64,000 nt of DNA from Candidatus Contendibacter sp. (GTDB taxonomy: Bacteria; Pseudomonadota; Gammaproteobacteria; Competibacterales; Competibacteraceae): the NCBI GenBank assembly GCA_029624675.1, contig JARSSP010000031.1, positions 1-64,000 on the forward strand, given 5' to 3'. The position numbers were made by a program, and so were the translations under genes. The notes under the pieces were generated by a model, which was given only the letters and a program-made list of their open reading frames with translations, had not been told where the DNA came from and did no database searches. This document shows, one piece after another, positions 7,780-18,580 of the stretch; position 1 is the first letter of the stretch, and the number at the start of each line of letters is the position of its first letter.

Positions 7780-8167
7780 ATGTGCAAGTCTCCCCCGGCC
7801 GCGCTGTGGGTGTTTTGCAATCCACAAGGCGAGCACATCGCCAGCATCAAGAAGGGATTCACGGCGGCGGTACGATGCGCGGGAATTCCACACTGCACGC
7901 CGCACGATCTTCGAAGGACATGCGGGAGTTGGTTGGTTCAGGAACGAACGCCAATTCAGGAAGTGGCGCGGCTACTACGACACGCCGATATCCAGACGAC
8001 CGACACGCCGATATCCAGACGACCGACACGCCGATATCCAGACGACCATGGACGCTTACGCCCACCTGATGCCCGATCAGTTGCGCGGGACGGTGGAAAT
8101 CCTGGATCGTCATAATCTGGTCATAGGCCAGAATCGGGGCGAAAGGAAAACAGACGTAAGCCGTTGA
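7780..8167 (+). pseudogene. Tyrosine recombinase (phage-type integrase) remnant, C-terminal half
   Basis: A fragment reading WVFCNPQGEHIASIKKGF, then TPHDLRRTCGSWLVQ (catalytic HxxR box) and EVARLLRHADIQTT, the H box that precedes the catalytic tyrosine. Here a 23-base unit is present three times (7981-8047). Removing the two extra copies (46 bases) restores the frame into MDAYAHLMPDQLRG, with the expected Tyr. The gene is therefore broken by tandem duplication. The N-terminal domain is absent. It lies beside tRNA-Pro, the usual address of such integrases. It is phage-type, not an integron IntI, as far as the fragment shows. Confidence 0.7.
7981..8047 (+). repeat. 23-bp tandem repeat, three copies
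   Basis: The unit CACGCCGATATCCAGACGAC plus CGA is repeated at 7981, 8004 and 8027 (last copy 21 bases). The unit length is not a multiple of three, so expansion shifts the reading frame of the recombinase remnant in which it lies. Confidence 0.9.
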
Positions 8168-8171
8168 TTTT

Positions 8172-8248
<77 letters not shown>

Positions 8249-8261
8249 ACAAGGGAAGGAA

Positions 8262-9230
8262 TCAATAGCAGCGGCTCACCGCGAATTGGGCCAGGCCGAT
8301 CAGTGCATCCTTGGTGGGTGAATCCGGCAACAGCGCCAGTTCGGCGGTCGCTTGCTCGGCCTGTTTAATAGCAAGATTTTCAGTATAGTCCAATGCACCG
8401 GTGGACTCAATAGTCCGAGTCACATGGTCAAGCTGATCCAGGCCGCCGTGCTCGATGGCCTTACGGATGATCTGGGCCTCCTCGAACGTGCCGTGACGCA
8501 TGGCGTGAATCAGCGGCAGGGTCGGTTTACCCTCGGCCAGGTCGTCGCCGATATTCTTGCCCAGTTCGGCGCTGGAGGCGCGGTAATCCAGTACATCGTC
8601 GATCAACTGAAAAGCCGTGCCCAAGCGCAGCCCATAGCGGGCCAGCGCCAGTTCCTCTTCTCGCGGCCGACCGGCCAACACCGCGCCTAGTTGGGCCGCC
8701 GCCTCAAACAGCTTGGCGGTCTTGCGGTGAATGACCGCCATGTAGCGCTCCTCGGTGGTGTCGGGATCATGGCAGTTGAGCAACTGCAACACCTCGCCCT
8801 CGGCGACCATGTTGGTGGTGTCGGCAAGAATCTCCATGAGCCGCATGCTGCCGATGCCGACCATCATCTGAAACGAGCGGGAATACAAAAAATCGCCCAC
8901 CAACACGCTAGCCTGATTACCCCAGATGGCGTTCGCCGTTTCCCGTCCTCGCCGCAAGCTGGATTCGTCCACCACGTCGTCGTGCAGCAAGGTGGCGGTG
9001 TGGATGAACTCGATGATGGCGGCGGCGTCGATGTGTCGGGACCCGGCATAGCCGCAGGCGCGCGCCGCCAGCAGCACGGTGACTGGCCGCAATCGCTTGC
9101 CGCCGCTGTCGATGATGTAGCCAGCCAACTGATTGATCAGCGCTACGTCGGAGCGGAGTTGTTGACGGATCAAGGCGTTGACGGCTTGCAGATCGTCCGC
9201 GATAGGGGCGCGGATGCGTTCGATATCCAT
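8262..9230 (-). CDS. ispB: Octaprenyl diphosphate synthase
   Basis: A 322-residue trans-type polyprenyl synthase that elongates farnesyl diphosphate with isopentenyl diphosphate to make the ubiquinone side chain. The first aspartate-rich motif is LLHDDVVDES and the second QLIDDVLDYR; GGKRLRP (substrate binding) precedes them. The start at MDIERIRAPIADDLQAVN was chosen because IspB proteins begin this way; in-frame ATGs lie further upstream without a clear ribosome-binding site. The gene faces away from rplU-rpmA, the standard gammaproteobacterial arrangement, with tRNA-Pro immediately downstream. Confidence 0.93.
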   Translation of the reverse strand: MDIERIRAPIADDLQAVNALIRQQLRSDVALINQLAGYIIDSGGKRLRPVTVLLAARACGYAGSRHIDAAAIIEFIHTATLLHDDVVDESSLRRGRETANAIWGNQASVLVGDFLYSRSFQMMVGIGSMRLMEILADTTNMVAEGEVLQLLNCHDPDTTEERYMAVIHRKTAKLFEAAAQLGAVLAGRPREEELALARYGLRLGTAFQLIDDVLDYRASSAELGKNIGDDLAEGKPTLPLIHAMRHGTFEEAQIIRKAIEHGGLDQLDHVTRTIESTGALDYTENLAIKQAEQATAELALLPDSPTKDALIGLAQFAVSRCY

Positions 9231-9327
9231 GGAAAACAGGGCTCGGCGAAAGACGACCGCCATGCTACGGATTGGCCGCCACAGGGTCAAGGCAAGCGCC
9301 TAAACATCGCTATCGGCTGGAATTTGT

Positions 9328-9356
9328 TTGACCTTGGCCAGGGGCGTCGCTAGAAT
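9328..9356 (+). promoter_or_regulatory. Sigma-70 promoter of rplU-rpmA
   Basis: TTGACC (9328-9333), a 17-base spacer and TAGAAT (9351-9356) form a near-consensus promoter 45 bases before the rplU start codon. Confidence 0.65.
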
Positions 9357-9401
9357 CGCATCCCTTTAGTCGGGCTGGACCAGCCGTTTGGAGATTTTGC
9401 A

Positions 9402-9716
9402 ATGTATGCTGTCATCAAAACCGGGGGCAAGCAATACCGGGTGACCGAGGGCCAGACCCTCCAGGTCGAAAAGCTCGATGCGGAGGAAGGCGCTTCCGTG
9501 GAATTCGACCAGGTGCTGATGATCGCCGACGGTGATCGGATTCAGGTCGGCGCGCCCTATGTCGAAGGCGCCCGGGTGACCGCCACCGTCGAATCCCAGG
9601 GGCGGGGTCCGAAGGTAGTGATCGTCAAGTTCCGGCGCCGCAAGCACTATCGCAAGACCCAGGGCCATCGGCAATCCTACACCGAACTGCGCGTCAGCGG
9701 CATCAGTGGACCCTGA
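9402..9716 (+). CDS. rplU: 50S ribosomal protein L21
   Basis: 104 residues, starting [14 protein letters not shown], the invariant L21 opening. The C-terminal basic region [16 protein letters not shown] binds 23S rRNA, in contact with L20 in the large subunit. Full length for the family. It is the first gene of the rplU-rpmA unit, 36 bases before rpmA, and is driven by the promoter at 9328-9356. Confidence 0.97.
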   Translation: MYAVIKTGGKQYRVTEGQTLQVEKLDAEEGASVEFDQVLMIADGDRIQVGAPYVEGARVTATVESQGRGPKVVIVKFRRRKHYRKTQGHRQSYTELRVSGISGP

Positions 9717-9752
9717 ACGGTTCCAGGATCACGAGGTTTGAGATAAACAGCC

Positions 9753-10013
9753 ATGGCACACAAGAAAGCGGGCGGCAGCAGCCGCAATGGTCGCGACTCC
9801 AAATCCAAGCGCCTGGGCGTCAAGCTCTACGGCGGGCAACTGGCGCGGGCCGGCAACATTATCGTCCGGCAGCGCGGCACCCAATTCCATCCAGGCCGCA
9901 ACGTCGGTTGCGGAGTGGACTATACCCTGTTCGCCAAGGCGGACGGCCATGTGGTGTTCGAAACCAAGGGCCCGTTCGGCCGCAAGTATGTGAGCGTCCA
10001 GCCGACGCAGTGA
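9753..10013 (+). CDS. rpmA: 50S ribosomal protein L27
   Basis: 86 residues beginning [22 protein letters not shown], the flexible N terminus that reaches the peptidyl-transferase centre. No N-terminal pre-sequence of the Firmicutes type is present, as expected for a proteobacterium. Followed by a hairpin with a T-rich tail that may separate it from obgE. Confidence 0.97.
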   Translation: MAHKKAGGSSRNGRDSKSKRLGVKLYGGQLARAGNIIVRQRGTQFHPGRNVGCGVDYTLFAKADGHVVFETKGPFGRKYVSVQPTQ

Positions 10014-10038
10014 ACGGTCGGCGGTTCGGGTGCGTCGA

Positions 10039-10064
10039 AAGCCCCATCCGGGGCTTTTGTTTTG
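10039..10064 (+). terminator. Rho-independent terminator after rpmA
   Basis: AAGCCCC (10039-10045), loop ATCC, GGGGCTT (10050-10056) and a following T-rich run (TTGTTTT). It would reduce read-through into obgE. Confidence 0.7.
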
Positions 10065-10071
10065 CCTGTGA

Positions 10072-12274
<2,203 letters not shown>

Positions 12275-12304
12275 CCTTCCCTCCCTTTCCAAATCTATGC
12301 CGTC

Positions 12305-13069
12305 ATGTGCCTGATTCTGATCGCCTATCGCGCCCATCCCGATTATGAACTGCTGGTCGCCGCCAATCGGGATGAGTTTCACGACCGGCCCACCGCCCCG
12401 CTGGCATTCTGGGACGATAGTCCTCAAGTGCTTTCTGGCCGCGATCTCAAGGAAGGCGGCGCCTGGATGGGCATCACTCGGACGGGTCGCTTTGCCGCTC
12501 TCACCAATTATCGCGATCCGAACCGACTGTTGCCGGACGCGCCCTCGCGTGGCCATTTGGTCAGTGATTACCTGCAAGACGCCGAGCCGGCTCGCGTTTA
12601 TCTTGAGCGGCTGATGATGCGCGCCGACGCCTACAATGGCTTCAATCTGCTGCTGGGGGACGCCACCGGTCTGTACTATTACTCGAATCGCGCCAGCGGG
12701 TTTCAGGCGTTGACACCGGGGTTGCACGGTCTCAGCAATCACCTGTTGAACACGCCCTGGCCGAAACTGAAGCGGGGGCAATGCGCCCTGCGGCGGGTTT
12801 TGGAGCATGAGTCCGCGCCGACACCGGATGCGTTGCTGCGCCTGCTCACCGATCGCAGACCCGCGCCCGACGTTGAATTGCCCGACACGGGAATACCCCT
12901 GGAATGGGAACGCTGGCTGTCGTCGATCTTCATCGACGCGCCAGGCTATGGCACCCGGTCCTCCACCGCGCTACTGGTGGAAGCGGGGGGGCGGGCGCGC
13001 ATGATCGAGACCACCTGGACTGACGCCAGTCGGCGCGAGTTCGTGCTGGACTGGCCGCCGTTGGAATGA
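12305..13069 (+). CDS. NRDE (TANGO2-like) family protein
   Basis: 254 residues starting MCLILIAYRAHPDYELLVAANRDEFHDRPT, which contains the N-R-D-E signature that names the family. GGAWMGI and LTNYRDP are further conserved blocks. Its N-terminal Cys2 recalls N-terminal-nucleophile hydrolases, but activity is not established; animal TANGO2 is linked to haem and lipid handling. Soluble, with no signal peptide. It lies 30 bases after proB and may be co-transcribed. Confidence 0.88.
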   Translation: MCLILIAYRAHPDYELLVAANRDEFHDRPTAPLAFWDDSPQVLSGRDLKEGGAWMGITRTGRFAALTNYRDPNRLLPDAPSRGHLVSDYLQDAEPARVYLERLMMRADAYNGFNLLLGDATGLYYYSNRASGFQALTPGLHGLSNHLLNTPWPKLKRGQCALRRVLEHESAPTPDALLRLLTDRRPAPDVELPDTGIPLEWERWLSSIFIDAPGYGTRSSTALLVEAGGRARMIETTWTDASRREFVLDWPPLE

Positions 13070-13215
13070 CGGATCGGGCAGTTGGCGTGGGCCGGTTTGC
13101 TCGGCTTGAAGCCGTCGGGTGTGGTTCTCTTGTTCGGGTGAATCCTCATCGGCTATGCTTAGCTTCGCCGCCTGCTCGCGGGTAGCCTGATTTTCTCGAA
13201 AATCCCGCCGGTTTA

Positions 13216-13289
13216 GCCCCGGTAGCTCAGTTGGATAGAGCGCACCCCTCCTAAGGGTGAGGTCACAGGTTCAATTCCTGTTCGGGGCG
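13216..13289 (+). tRNA. tRNA-Arg (anticodon CCT)
   Basis: Acceptor GCCCCGG/TCGGGGC, D arm GCTC/GAGC, anticodon stem CACCC/GGGTG around CTCCTAA (CCT at 13250-13252), T arm ACAGG-TTCAATT-CCTGT. CCA is not encoded. It decodes the rare AGG codon. Its last 20 bases form part of the attachment site of the downstream element. Confidence 0.95.
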
Positions 13290-13298
13290 CTCCTCAAG
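13270..13298 (+). repeat. attL (core repeat in tRNA-Arg 3' end)
   Basis: Begins in the T loop (TTCAATTCCTG), runs through the tRNA end (TTCGGGGCG) and nine bases beyond (CTCCTCAAG). Identical to 21159-21187. Because the tRNA 3' end is regenerated, the tRNA stays functional. Confidence 0.9.
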
Positions 13299-13326
13299 AC
13301 CTTATCAACGTATAACAAAGTCCACG

Positions 13327-13350
13327 AACCCGCGTAACAGCGGGTTTTTT
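13327..13350 (+). terminator. Terminator after tRNA-Arg
   Basis: AACCCGC (13327-13333), loop GTAACA, GCGGGTT (13340-13346) running into six Ts. The same hairpin occurs again after attR (21216-21239), so it belongs to the integrated element family. Confidence 0.85.
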
Positions 13351-13408
13351 ATTGGGCTTTTCTTCCAAAGAAGTTTAACTAGGTTGAAAGCCATCCACCA
13401 AACTCATA

Positions 13409-13447
13409 GAGTAACCTATGGGGTAACCGCTCACCCCAGGGAGTAAC
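13409..13447 (+). promoter_or_regulatory. Putative integrase arm-type sites
   Basis: Three motifs, GAGTAAC (13409-13415), GGGGTAAC (13420-13427) and GGGAGTAAC (ending 13447), lie just before the integrase gene. Related GGAGTAACC (21086-21094) and GGGAATAAC (21097-21105) occur at the other end. This is the layout of integrase/excisionase arm sites. Inference from repetition only. Confidence 0.45.
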
Positions 13448-13455
13448 AACGATCC

Positions 13456-14670
13456 ATGTCCCTGACCGATCTGGCCATTCGTAACGCCAAGCCCGACGCG
13501 CGCCCCGTCAAGCTGTTCGACGAACGCGGGCTTTACCTGCAACTCAACCCGAACGGTAGCCGCTGGTGGCGCGTCAAGTATCAGTTTGCCGGGAAGGCGC
13601 AACTGTTGAGTGCCGGGGTTTACCCGGAAGTGACATTGAAGGAAGCACGCCAGCGCCGCGATGAAATCCGCCGGCAGGTTCGGGATGGAATAGACCCCAG
13701 CGCCGCCCGGAAAGCCGCCCGGTCAGCGGAGACGGGCGCGGATTCGTTCGCGGCGCTGGCGCGCGAATGGCAAGGCCGATTTCAAATCGACTGGTCACCG
13801 GGCTATCGGGAAAAGGTGGCTGGCCATATCAGCGAACTGTTGCCCTGGTTGGGACCGCGCCCGATCAAGGCCATTGAGCCGCTGGAATTGCTGGAAGTCG
13901 CGCGCCGCATCGAAGGCCGGGGCGCGCTGGAAACCGCCCACCGAACCCTACAGACGGCGGGGCGCATCTTTCGGTACGGGGTGGCTACGGGCCGCGTCGC
14001 GCGCGATCCCACCGCCGATCTTCGCGGGGCTTTACCGCCGCTGAGGAATCAGAACTTCGCCGCGATTACCGATCCGGCCGAAATTGGCCACCTGCTGCGC
14101 GCCATCGAGGGTTATACCGGAACTTTCATCGTCAAGACCGCCTTGCGCCTTGCACCCCGGTTGTTCGTCCGGCCCGGCGAACTCCGACAAATGGCGTGGA
14201 GCGAATTGGACTTGACGGCGGGTGAGTGGCGGATTCCCGCCGCCAAGATGAAGATGCGGAAGCCGCATTTCGTGCCCCTGGCGCGGCAATGCGTGGCGAT
14301 CCTGGAAGAGATTCGACCGCTGTCAGGCGCTGGAACCTTCGTCTTCCCCAATCTGCGAACGCCCAGCCTACCGCTTAGCGAGGTGGCGTTGTTGGCCGCG
14401 TTGCGACGGTTGGGATACAGCAAGGAGCAAATGACTGTTCATGGCTTTCGCGCCATGGCGTCCACGGTCCTAAGTGAGTTGGGATTTCCTTCCGACGTGG
14501 TGGAGCGTCAGTTAGCCCACGCCGAACGCAACAAGGTCAAGGCCGCCTACAACCGCGCCGAACATTTGCCCGAACGACGCCGGATGATGCAGGCATGGAG
14601 CGATTTCTTGGACGGGTTGAAGCAGGGGGGAAGGGTGGTTCCGATTCGGCGGGCGGGCGATGCGGGATAA
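13456..14670 (+). CDS. P4-type tyrosine integrase
   Basis: 404 residues. The N-terminal DUF4102 arm-binding domain is MSLTDLAIRNAKPDARPVKLFDERGLYLQL. The catalytic domain contains RPGELR, HGFRAMAST (HxxR) and LAHAERNKVKAAYNRAEHL, which holds the His/Tyr pair. Full length for P4-like integrases. It would integrate and excise the island at tRNA-Arg(CCT), and it sits directly beside attL as usual. The next gene overlaps its end. A second, truncated copy of its first 34 codons lies beyond attR. Confidence 0.93.
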   Translation: MSLTDLAIRNAKPDARPVKLFDERGLYLQLNPNGSRWWRVKYQFAGKAQLLSAGVYPEVTLKEARQRRDEIRRQVRDGIDPSAARKAARSAETGADSFAALAREWQGRFQIDWSPGYREKVAGHISELLPWLGPRPIKAIEPLELLEVARRIEGRGALETAHRTLQTAGRIFRYGVATGRVARDPTADLRGALPPLRNQNFAAITDPAEIGHLLRAIEGYTGTFIVKTALRLAPRLFVRPGELRQMAWSELDLTAGEWRIPAAKMKMRKPHFVPLARQCVAILEEIRPLSGAGTFVFPNLRTPSLPLSEVALLAALRRLGYSKEQMTVHGFRAMASTVLSELGFPSDVVERQLAHAERNKVKAAYNRAEHLPERRRMMQAWSDFLDGLKQGGRVVPIRRAGDAG

Positions 14671-15211
14671 ACCGCCGAATGAAGACCTTCACTGGTCCGA
14701 CATCCCGGAAACCGTGAATCCGAAGGACTACCTTCAGCAAATGGTTGAAGCGGATTCCAAACCGGGCGATGCCCGCAAGCGCGCGTATTCCAACCTACGC
14801 TATGCGCGAGAAAAGGGGTTGATTCAGTACGCCGCGCCGCCCCACCCAGAAGAGCATGTCTTTACCCTATCGTTCTACCGCTGGTTGCTGCATCGCTATC
14901 CAAAAATCCAAGGTCTCCCGATAGCTACTCGCGTTTGTCGCGCTCCAGCGTTGCCGTTCCGGCTGGCGCTGGGTATCCCGACTTGTTCTTTCAGCGAACC
15001 GTACCCGTCCGATCCTGGCGAGCTACAGCATTTGGTACAGAGATTGGAACGTGAAAACCGAGCGGAGAAAAAAAGAAGCGCGGGATTGGAAAGGCAGCTC
15101 GAAACGGCGAATAGCAGGATTGCAGAATTGGAAGGACAGCTTAGCTCGTGGAAAGCACGCGACGCGCAAAGACGCCGGGATTGTGGGTGGCGGCCTGGCA
15201 GAAAAAAATAA
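14660..15211 (+). CDS. Hypothetical protein with C-terminal coiled coil
   Basis: 183 residues, overlapping the integrase stop by 11 bases. The N-terminal part (LHWSDIPETVNPKDYLQQM, ARKRAYSNLRYAREKGLI) resembles small element-encoded proteins but no family is recognised. Residues 120-168 are a charged heptad-like stretch (LVQRLERENRAEKKRSAGLERQ) predicted as a coiled coil. The tail is basic (RRRDCGWRPGRKK), suggesting nucleic-acid contact. Co-transcription with the integrase is likely. Confidence 0.55.
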   Translation: MRDKPPNEDLHWSDIPETVNPKDYLQQMVEADSKPGDARKRAYSNLRYAREKGLIQYAAPPHPEEHVFTLSFYRWLLHRYPKIQGLPIATRVCRAPALPFRLALGIPTCSFSEPYPSDPGELQHLVQRLERENRAEKKRSAGLERQLETANSRIAELEGQLSSWKARDAQRRRDCGWRPGRKK

Positions 15212-15280
15212 ACATAGTCAAACCTTTTTCTGTCGCCATAATAGCGTAGCCATGTTCCACGAAACCCCAGGAGTTTCCGC

Positions 15281-15589
15281 ATGGCTACCAATCCGATCCC
15301 TGAAACTGGACTACTCCGCCTGGCGCAAATCGTCGGCAATCCGAAGGCCGATCCGCCGATTCCGCCGATCATCCCGGTCGGCAAAACCTCCTTCCTGAAC
15401 GGCGTCAAGGCGGGCCGATATCCCGCACCAATCAAGTTGGGACCGAGAACTACCGCGTGGCGGGCTTCCGACATCCGCCGCATCGCCGAGCAGGGACCCG
15501 ATGCCGCTTCCTATGGACCCGCCGACATGCGGCCCCTCGTTGAAGGCCGCGCCCGGCAACGCGCCGCCAGCCGCCGCGAGGTGGCGTAA
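15281..15589 (+). CDS. AlpA-like helix-turn-helix regulator
   Basis: 102 residues. IIPVGKTSFLNGVKAGRYPAPIKLGPRTTAWRASDI is the AlpA/MerR-like winged helix-turn-helix signature, with the typical insertion LAQIVGNPKADPPIPP before it. AlpA proteins control excision or integrase expression in P4-like elements. A weak promoter (TAGTCA, 16 bases, CATAAT at 15215-15242) lies upstream. The last base of its stop is the first base of a following ATG. Confidence 0.8.
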   Translation: MATNPIPETGLLRLAQIVGNPKADPPIPPIIPVGKTSFLNGVKAGRYPAPIKLGPRTTAWRASDIRRIAEQGPDAASYGPADMRPLVEGRARQRAASRREVA

Positions 15590-15846
15590 TGCCTTGCACC
15601 GCCACCCGGCCAGGGCTATGCTTTCCCCCGGCGCCTGAGAAACGCCATCGAAGCGGCTCCGCACTCCGTAAACGTGCTTTTTTTATGCCCGAATCCGCCC
15701 GGATTCCGGTTGCCAGTCTCCAACGCCGGGGATTGGCGGGATGCGCGTCACCGCAAGGCCGCGCGCCGCTCTTCGATGCGGTTTCTCAGACCCGCCAGTT
15801 CCCGGCACCACGCCGGTTCAACCCTTCTGAACTGATTGGAGACTAA
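15589..15846 (+). CDS. Hypothetical basic protein (85 aa), doubtful
   Basis: An open frame of 85 residues that starts on the alpA stop (TAATG) and ends just before the next gene. It is rich in Arg, Pro and Ser (PESARIPVASLQRRGLAGCASPQGRAPLFDAV). P4-like elements often carry a short gene of this look here, sometimes called Ash/Icd-like, but I cannot confirm homology. A T-run and GCGGCTCCGC hairpin-like stretch inside may instead mean this is an untranslated regulatory region. Confidence 0.35.
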   Translation: MPCTATRPGLCFPPAPEKRHRSGSALRKRAFFMPESARIPVASLQRRGLAGCASPQGRAPLFDAVSQTRQFPAPRRFNPSELIGD

Positions 15847-15848
15847 CC

Positions 15849-16178
15849 ATGACCAGCAACACACTACCTGCCGATTACGCCTTCGCCCCTGCTTTGTCAC
15901 ATCAGGAAGTCGAAAGCATTTGTTCGACGACCAGCCATAACGCAGTGATGACGCGCGCCCTTATGGCTGTCTTGACGAGAACCAGCGGCGAGCTGATGGA
16001 CGCATGGTCCAGCGAAACCGCCGCGTTTTTGGACCTATTCGAGAAGGCACCCGCCACTATCGAATGTGCGAAGGCCATGACGGAACTTCTCCAGACGGCC
16101 TACAACCGCCTGATGTTGACAGGGCATGTTACTTTCAACGGCGTTGACGAGGCTGTTTCCGACCCCCAAAACGACTGA
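15849..16178 (+). CDS. Hypothetical protein (109 aa)
   Basis: 109 mostly helical residues (SHQEVESICSTTSHNAVMTRALMAVL, AKAMTELLQTAYNRLML) without a recognised domain, signal or membrane segment. A TTGGAGA ribosome-binding site lies upstream of the ATG, and codon use matches the element. It sits between the AlpA region and the primase, so a replication or regulation accessory role is possible but not shown. Confidence 0.55.
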   Translation: MTSNTLPADYAFAPALSHQEVESICSTTSHNAVMTRALMAVLTRTSGELMDAWSSETAAFLDLFEKAPATIECAKAMTELLQTAYNRLMLTGHVTFNGVDEAVSDPQND

Positions 16179-16291
16179 AGCCGCTTCCACCTTTCGGCGG
16201 GAGCGGCCTCGTAGAATCAACGCCCGAACAGCCGCGATTTTACGCAGCTGTCGCCCCGCTGTCATCCCCAAACATGACGCGAGGTTTCCGA

Positions 16292-18580
16292 ATGAACGCA
16301 CTCGAAACGGCCGTGGAACGCCTACGGCGCTTGAACTGCCATCCGGTAAAATCCGGCAATGGTTGGAAAGCCTTCTGCCCGATCCACGAAGCGGACGGTT
16401 CCGGGCATTCGCCCAGCTTGACCCTGGCCGCTGGCCGCAAGGTTGCCGTCGTGGTCAAGTGCCAGGCCGGTTGTAGTCAACCCGAACTCATGCGGGCGCT
16501 GGAAATCGCGCCAGGGCCGCGCCAGAACGGCGCTAGGCGCATCGTGGCGACGTACAGCTACCGAGACCCCACCGGCCGCGAGGTTCGCCAGAAACTACGG
16601 TACGAACCCAAGGATTTCAGGATTCGCCATCAAGACGCTGCCGGCCACTGGGTTTACAAGGCTGGCGACGGCCCCGCCGTGCTCTATCGCCTGCCCGAGC
16701 TGCAAGCCGCCATCGCCCAGGGCGAGACGGTGTTCGTCGCGGAGGGGGAAAAGGACGCGGACCGCTTGGCGTCGCTGGGACTGGTGGCAACCTGCAACAT
16801 CGAAGGCGCGGCCAAACCCGGCCAGCGTTCCAAGTGGAAACCCGAGTACACCGCCCAGCTCACCGGCGCGGCCCGCGTGGTGTTGATCCCGGACAACGAT
16901 GGCCCCGGGCGCGCCCATATGCACCACGTCGCTCAACAGTTGCGCGCCAAGGTCAAGGTTCAGTGGCTGGAACTGCCCGACCTGCCCGACAAGGGCGACG
17001 TTTCCGATTGGCTGGACGCTGGGAACACCCTGGGTGAACTTCGTTCCCTGGTGGAAACCGCCGCCGCCCCGCCCCCCGACCGCGCCAGCGAATCGCCCGA
17101 AAAATCCGCGCCCGCTGCTCGTAAATCCTTTGGTGGCGTGGTGGATGTTCTGAGCCGAGAACCTTGGCAAGGCATCATCGGTTACAACAGCTTCAGGCAG
17201 TCCATCGAGAAGCGGGACGCCACGCCTTACGGTGGCAAGTCCGGCCCCTGGTCAGACCCGGACACGGCTGAAACGATGTTGTGGTTTGAAAAACAGCACG
17301 ATCTTGAATTTGAAGCCGGCACCATCGACCGCGCCGTGATGACCGTGGCGCATCGCAACGCCTTCAACCCGGCGCAAGACCGCTTGCGGGAATTGGCGAA
17401 GACGTGGGACCGGGTCAGCCGGCTGGAAACCTGGTTGCCGAAGTACCTCAACGCCAAGGAGAACGACAGCAACCGGGAATATCTGGCGGAAATCGGCCCC
17501 GCGTTCCTCAAAGGGGTTGTTGCCCGCGTGCTGTTCCCCGGCTGTAAACGTGACGACGTGATCGTAATTCGGGGTGACCAAGGTTGGCGGAAGTCCACCG
17601 CCGCCGCCGCCATCAGTGATTGCATTCACCCGGAAGCATTTACAGATTCTGTCGATCTGAACAACCTGGCGGAAGCCAAGATTCAAATCCGTGGGGTCAT
17701 CATTGCCGAACTCTCCGAACTGGCCGGAATGCAACGCGGCGAAGTCGAGACCATCAAGGCATTCGTCGCCACCCGCTCCGATCACTTCCGCGAGAAGTTC
17801 GGCAAGTACGCCAGCGACTTTCCGCGCACGGTCAGTTTCATCGGAACGACCAATGATCCCAACTACCTCAAGGACCCCACCGGTAACCGCCGTTGGTGGC
17901 CCGTGACATTGGCCGGCCCCATCGACATCGCCCGTTTGCGCGACATCCTGCCGCAACTGATTGGCGAAGCCGCCCACCGCGTTCAAGCCGGCGAAATCTG
18001 GTATGTCGTGGCGGAAAAGGCCCTGGAACAGGCCGAAGTCATCCGCGCCGCGCACTTCGATGAAGACCCGTGGACAGATGACGTTCTGCGAATCGCCGAA
18101 GGTTTCGATACCGGGCTCGCGGCAATGGAGGGCACATTGACCAGCGCCGCGATTTTGGATGCCCTAACCATTCCGAAACTCCACCAAACCCCCGGTGCTC
18201 AACGGCGCGTGGCTGGCATCCTCAAGCACGCCGGCTATGTCGAGGCCCGGAAGCGGGTTGGCAAGCATTCGAGCTCTAAACGCTACTGGAAGAAAATTCC
18301 CCTACACACGCGCGATGTGGTACATCCGGCCCATCCGGTACACGATTGTTTTTCAAATAAAAATCACGGGCCAGATTCGGGCCGGATAAAGCAACCATCC
18401 GGCCCAAACGAAGCGAGTGATTTAGGCGATACCGGCGCATCATCCGGCCCATCCGGTACAGATGCGGCCCATAAAAATCCCTTCAAAAACAATTGTGTAC
18501 CGGATGGGCCGGATGTACCGGATAGTTCTATATACCGTAGGGAAACAAAAGACGATGAAAACAACGACAAGGTGTTCTGA
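16292..18580 (+). CDS. Element replication primase-helicase (CHC2, Toprim, VirE/VapE domains)
   Basis: 762 residues from MNALETAVERLRRL; this ATG has an AGG ribosome-binding site, unlike one 18 bases upstream. Zinc finger: CPIHEADGSGHSPS...CQAGCSQ (about 24-60). Toprim-like primase core: FVAEGEKDADRLASLGL and VVLIPDNDGPG. The VirE/VapE helicase domain has an unusual Walker A GDQGWRKST and the motif GTTNDPNYLKDPTGNRRWWPV. The last 95 residues are low-complexity and encoded by a cluster of inverted repeats (18321-18517). It would initiate replication of the excised element, like P4 alpha. The stop overlaps the next ATG. Confidence 0.88.
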   Translation: MNALETAVERLRRLNCHPVKSGNGWKAFCPIHEADGSGHSPSLTLAAGRKVAVVVKCQAGCSQPELMRALEIAPGPRQNGARRIVATYSYRDPTGREVRQKLRYEPKDFRIRHQDAAGHWVYKAGDGPAVLYRLPELQAAIAQGETVFVAEGEKDADRLASLGLVATCNIEGAAKPGQRSKWKPEYTAQLTGAARVVLIPDNDGPGRAHMHHVAQQLRAKVKVQWLELPDLPDKGDVSDWLDAGNTLGELRSLVETAAAPPPDRASESPEKSAPAARKSFGGVVDVLSREPWQGIIGYNSFRQSIEKRDATPYGGKSGPWSDPDTAETMLWFEKQHDLEFEAGTIDRAVMTVAHRNAFNPAQDRLRELAKTWDRVSRLETWLPKYLNAKENDSNREYLAEIGPAFLKGVVARVLFPGCKRDDVIVIRGDQGWRKSTAAAAISDCIHPEAFTDSVDLNNLAEAKIQIRGVIIAELSELAGMQRGEVETIKAFVATRSDHFREKFGKYASDFPRTVSFIGTTNDPNYLKDPTGNRRWWPVTLAGPIDIARLRDILPQLIGEAAHRVQAGEIWYVVAEKALEQAEVIRAAHFDEDPWTDDVLRIAEGFDTGLAAMEGTLTSAAILDALTIPKLHQTPGAQRRVAGILKHAGYVEARKRVGKHSSSKRYWKKIPLHTRDVVHPAHPVHDCFSNKNHGPDSGRIKQPSGPNEASDLGDTGASSGPSGTDAAHKNPFKNNCVPDGPDVPDSSIYRRETKDDENNDKVF
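18321..18517 (+). repeat. Inverted-repeat/iteron cluster within the primase gene tail
   Basis: A perfect 23-base inverted repeat (18321-18343 and 18495-18517; core CATCCGGCCCATCCGGTAC), extended with two mismatches into flanking ATTGTTTTT. A third copy in direct orientation to the first lies at 18441-18460, with half copies at 18379-18387 and 18395-18405. It could serve as origin or copy-control repeats for the primase, as in P4, where alpha binds iterons. Confidence 0.6.

Noticed and set aside
7780..8167. Recombinase remnant as the missing integron integrase (IntI)
   Set aside because: The C-terminal motifs (TPHDLRRTCGSWLVQ, YAHL) fit phage/XerC-D-type enzymes and no IntI-specific insertion is visible; position beside tRNA-Pro also fits a phage integrase.
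14896..15483. 195-codon minus-strand frame across the element's second and third genes
   Set aside because: Antisense to the AlpA-like gene, which has clear family motifs; no ribosome-binding site or domain.
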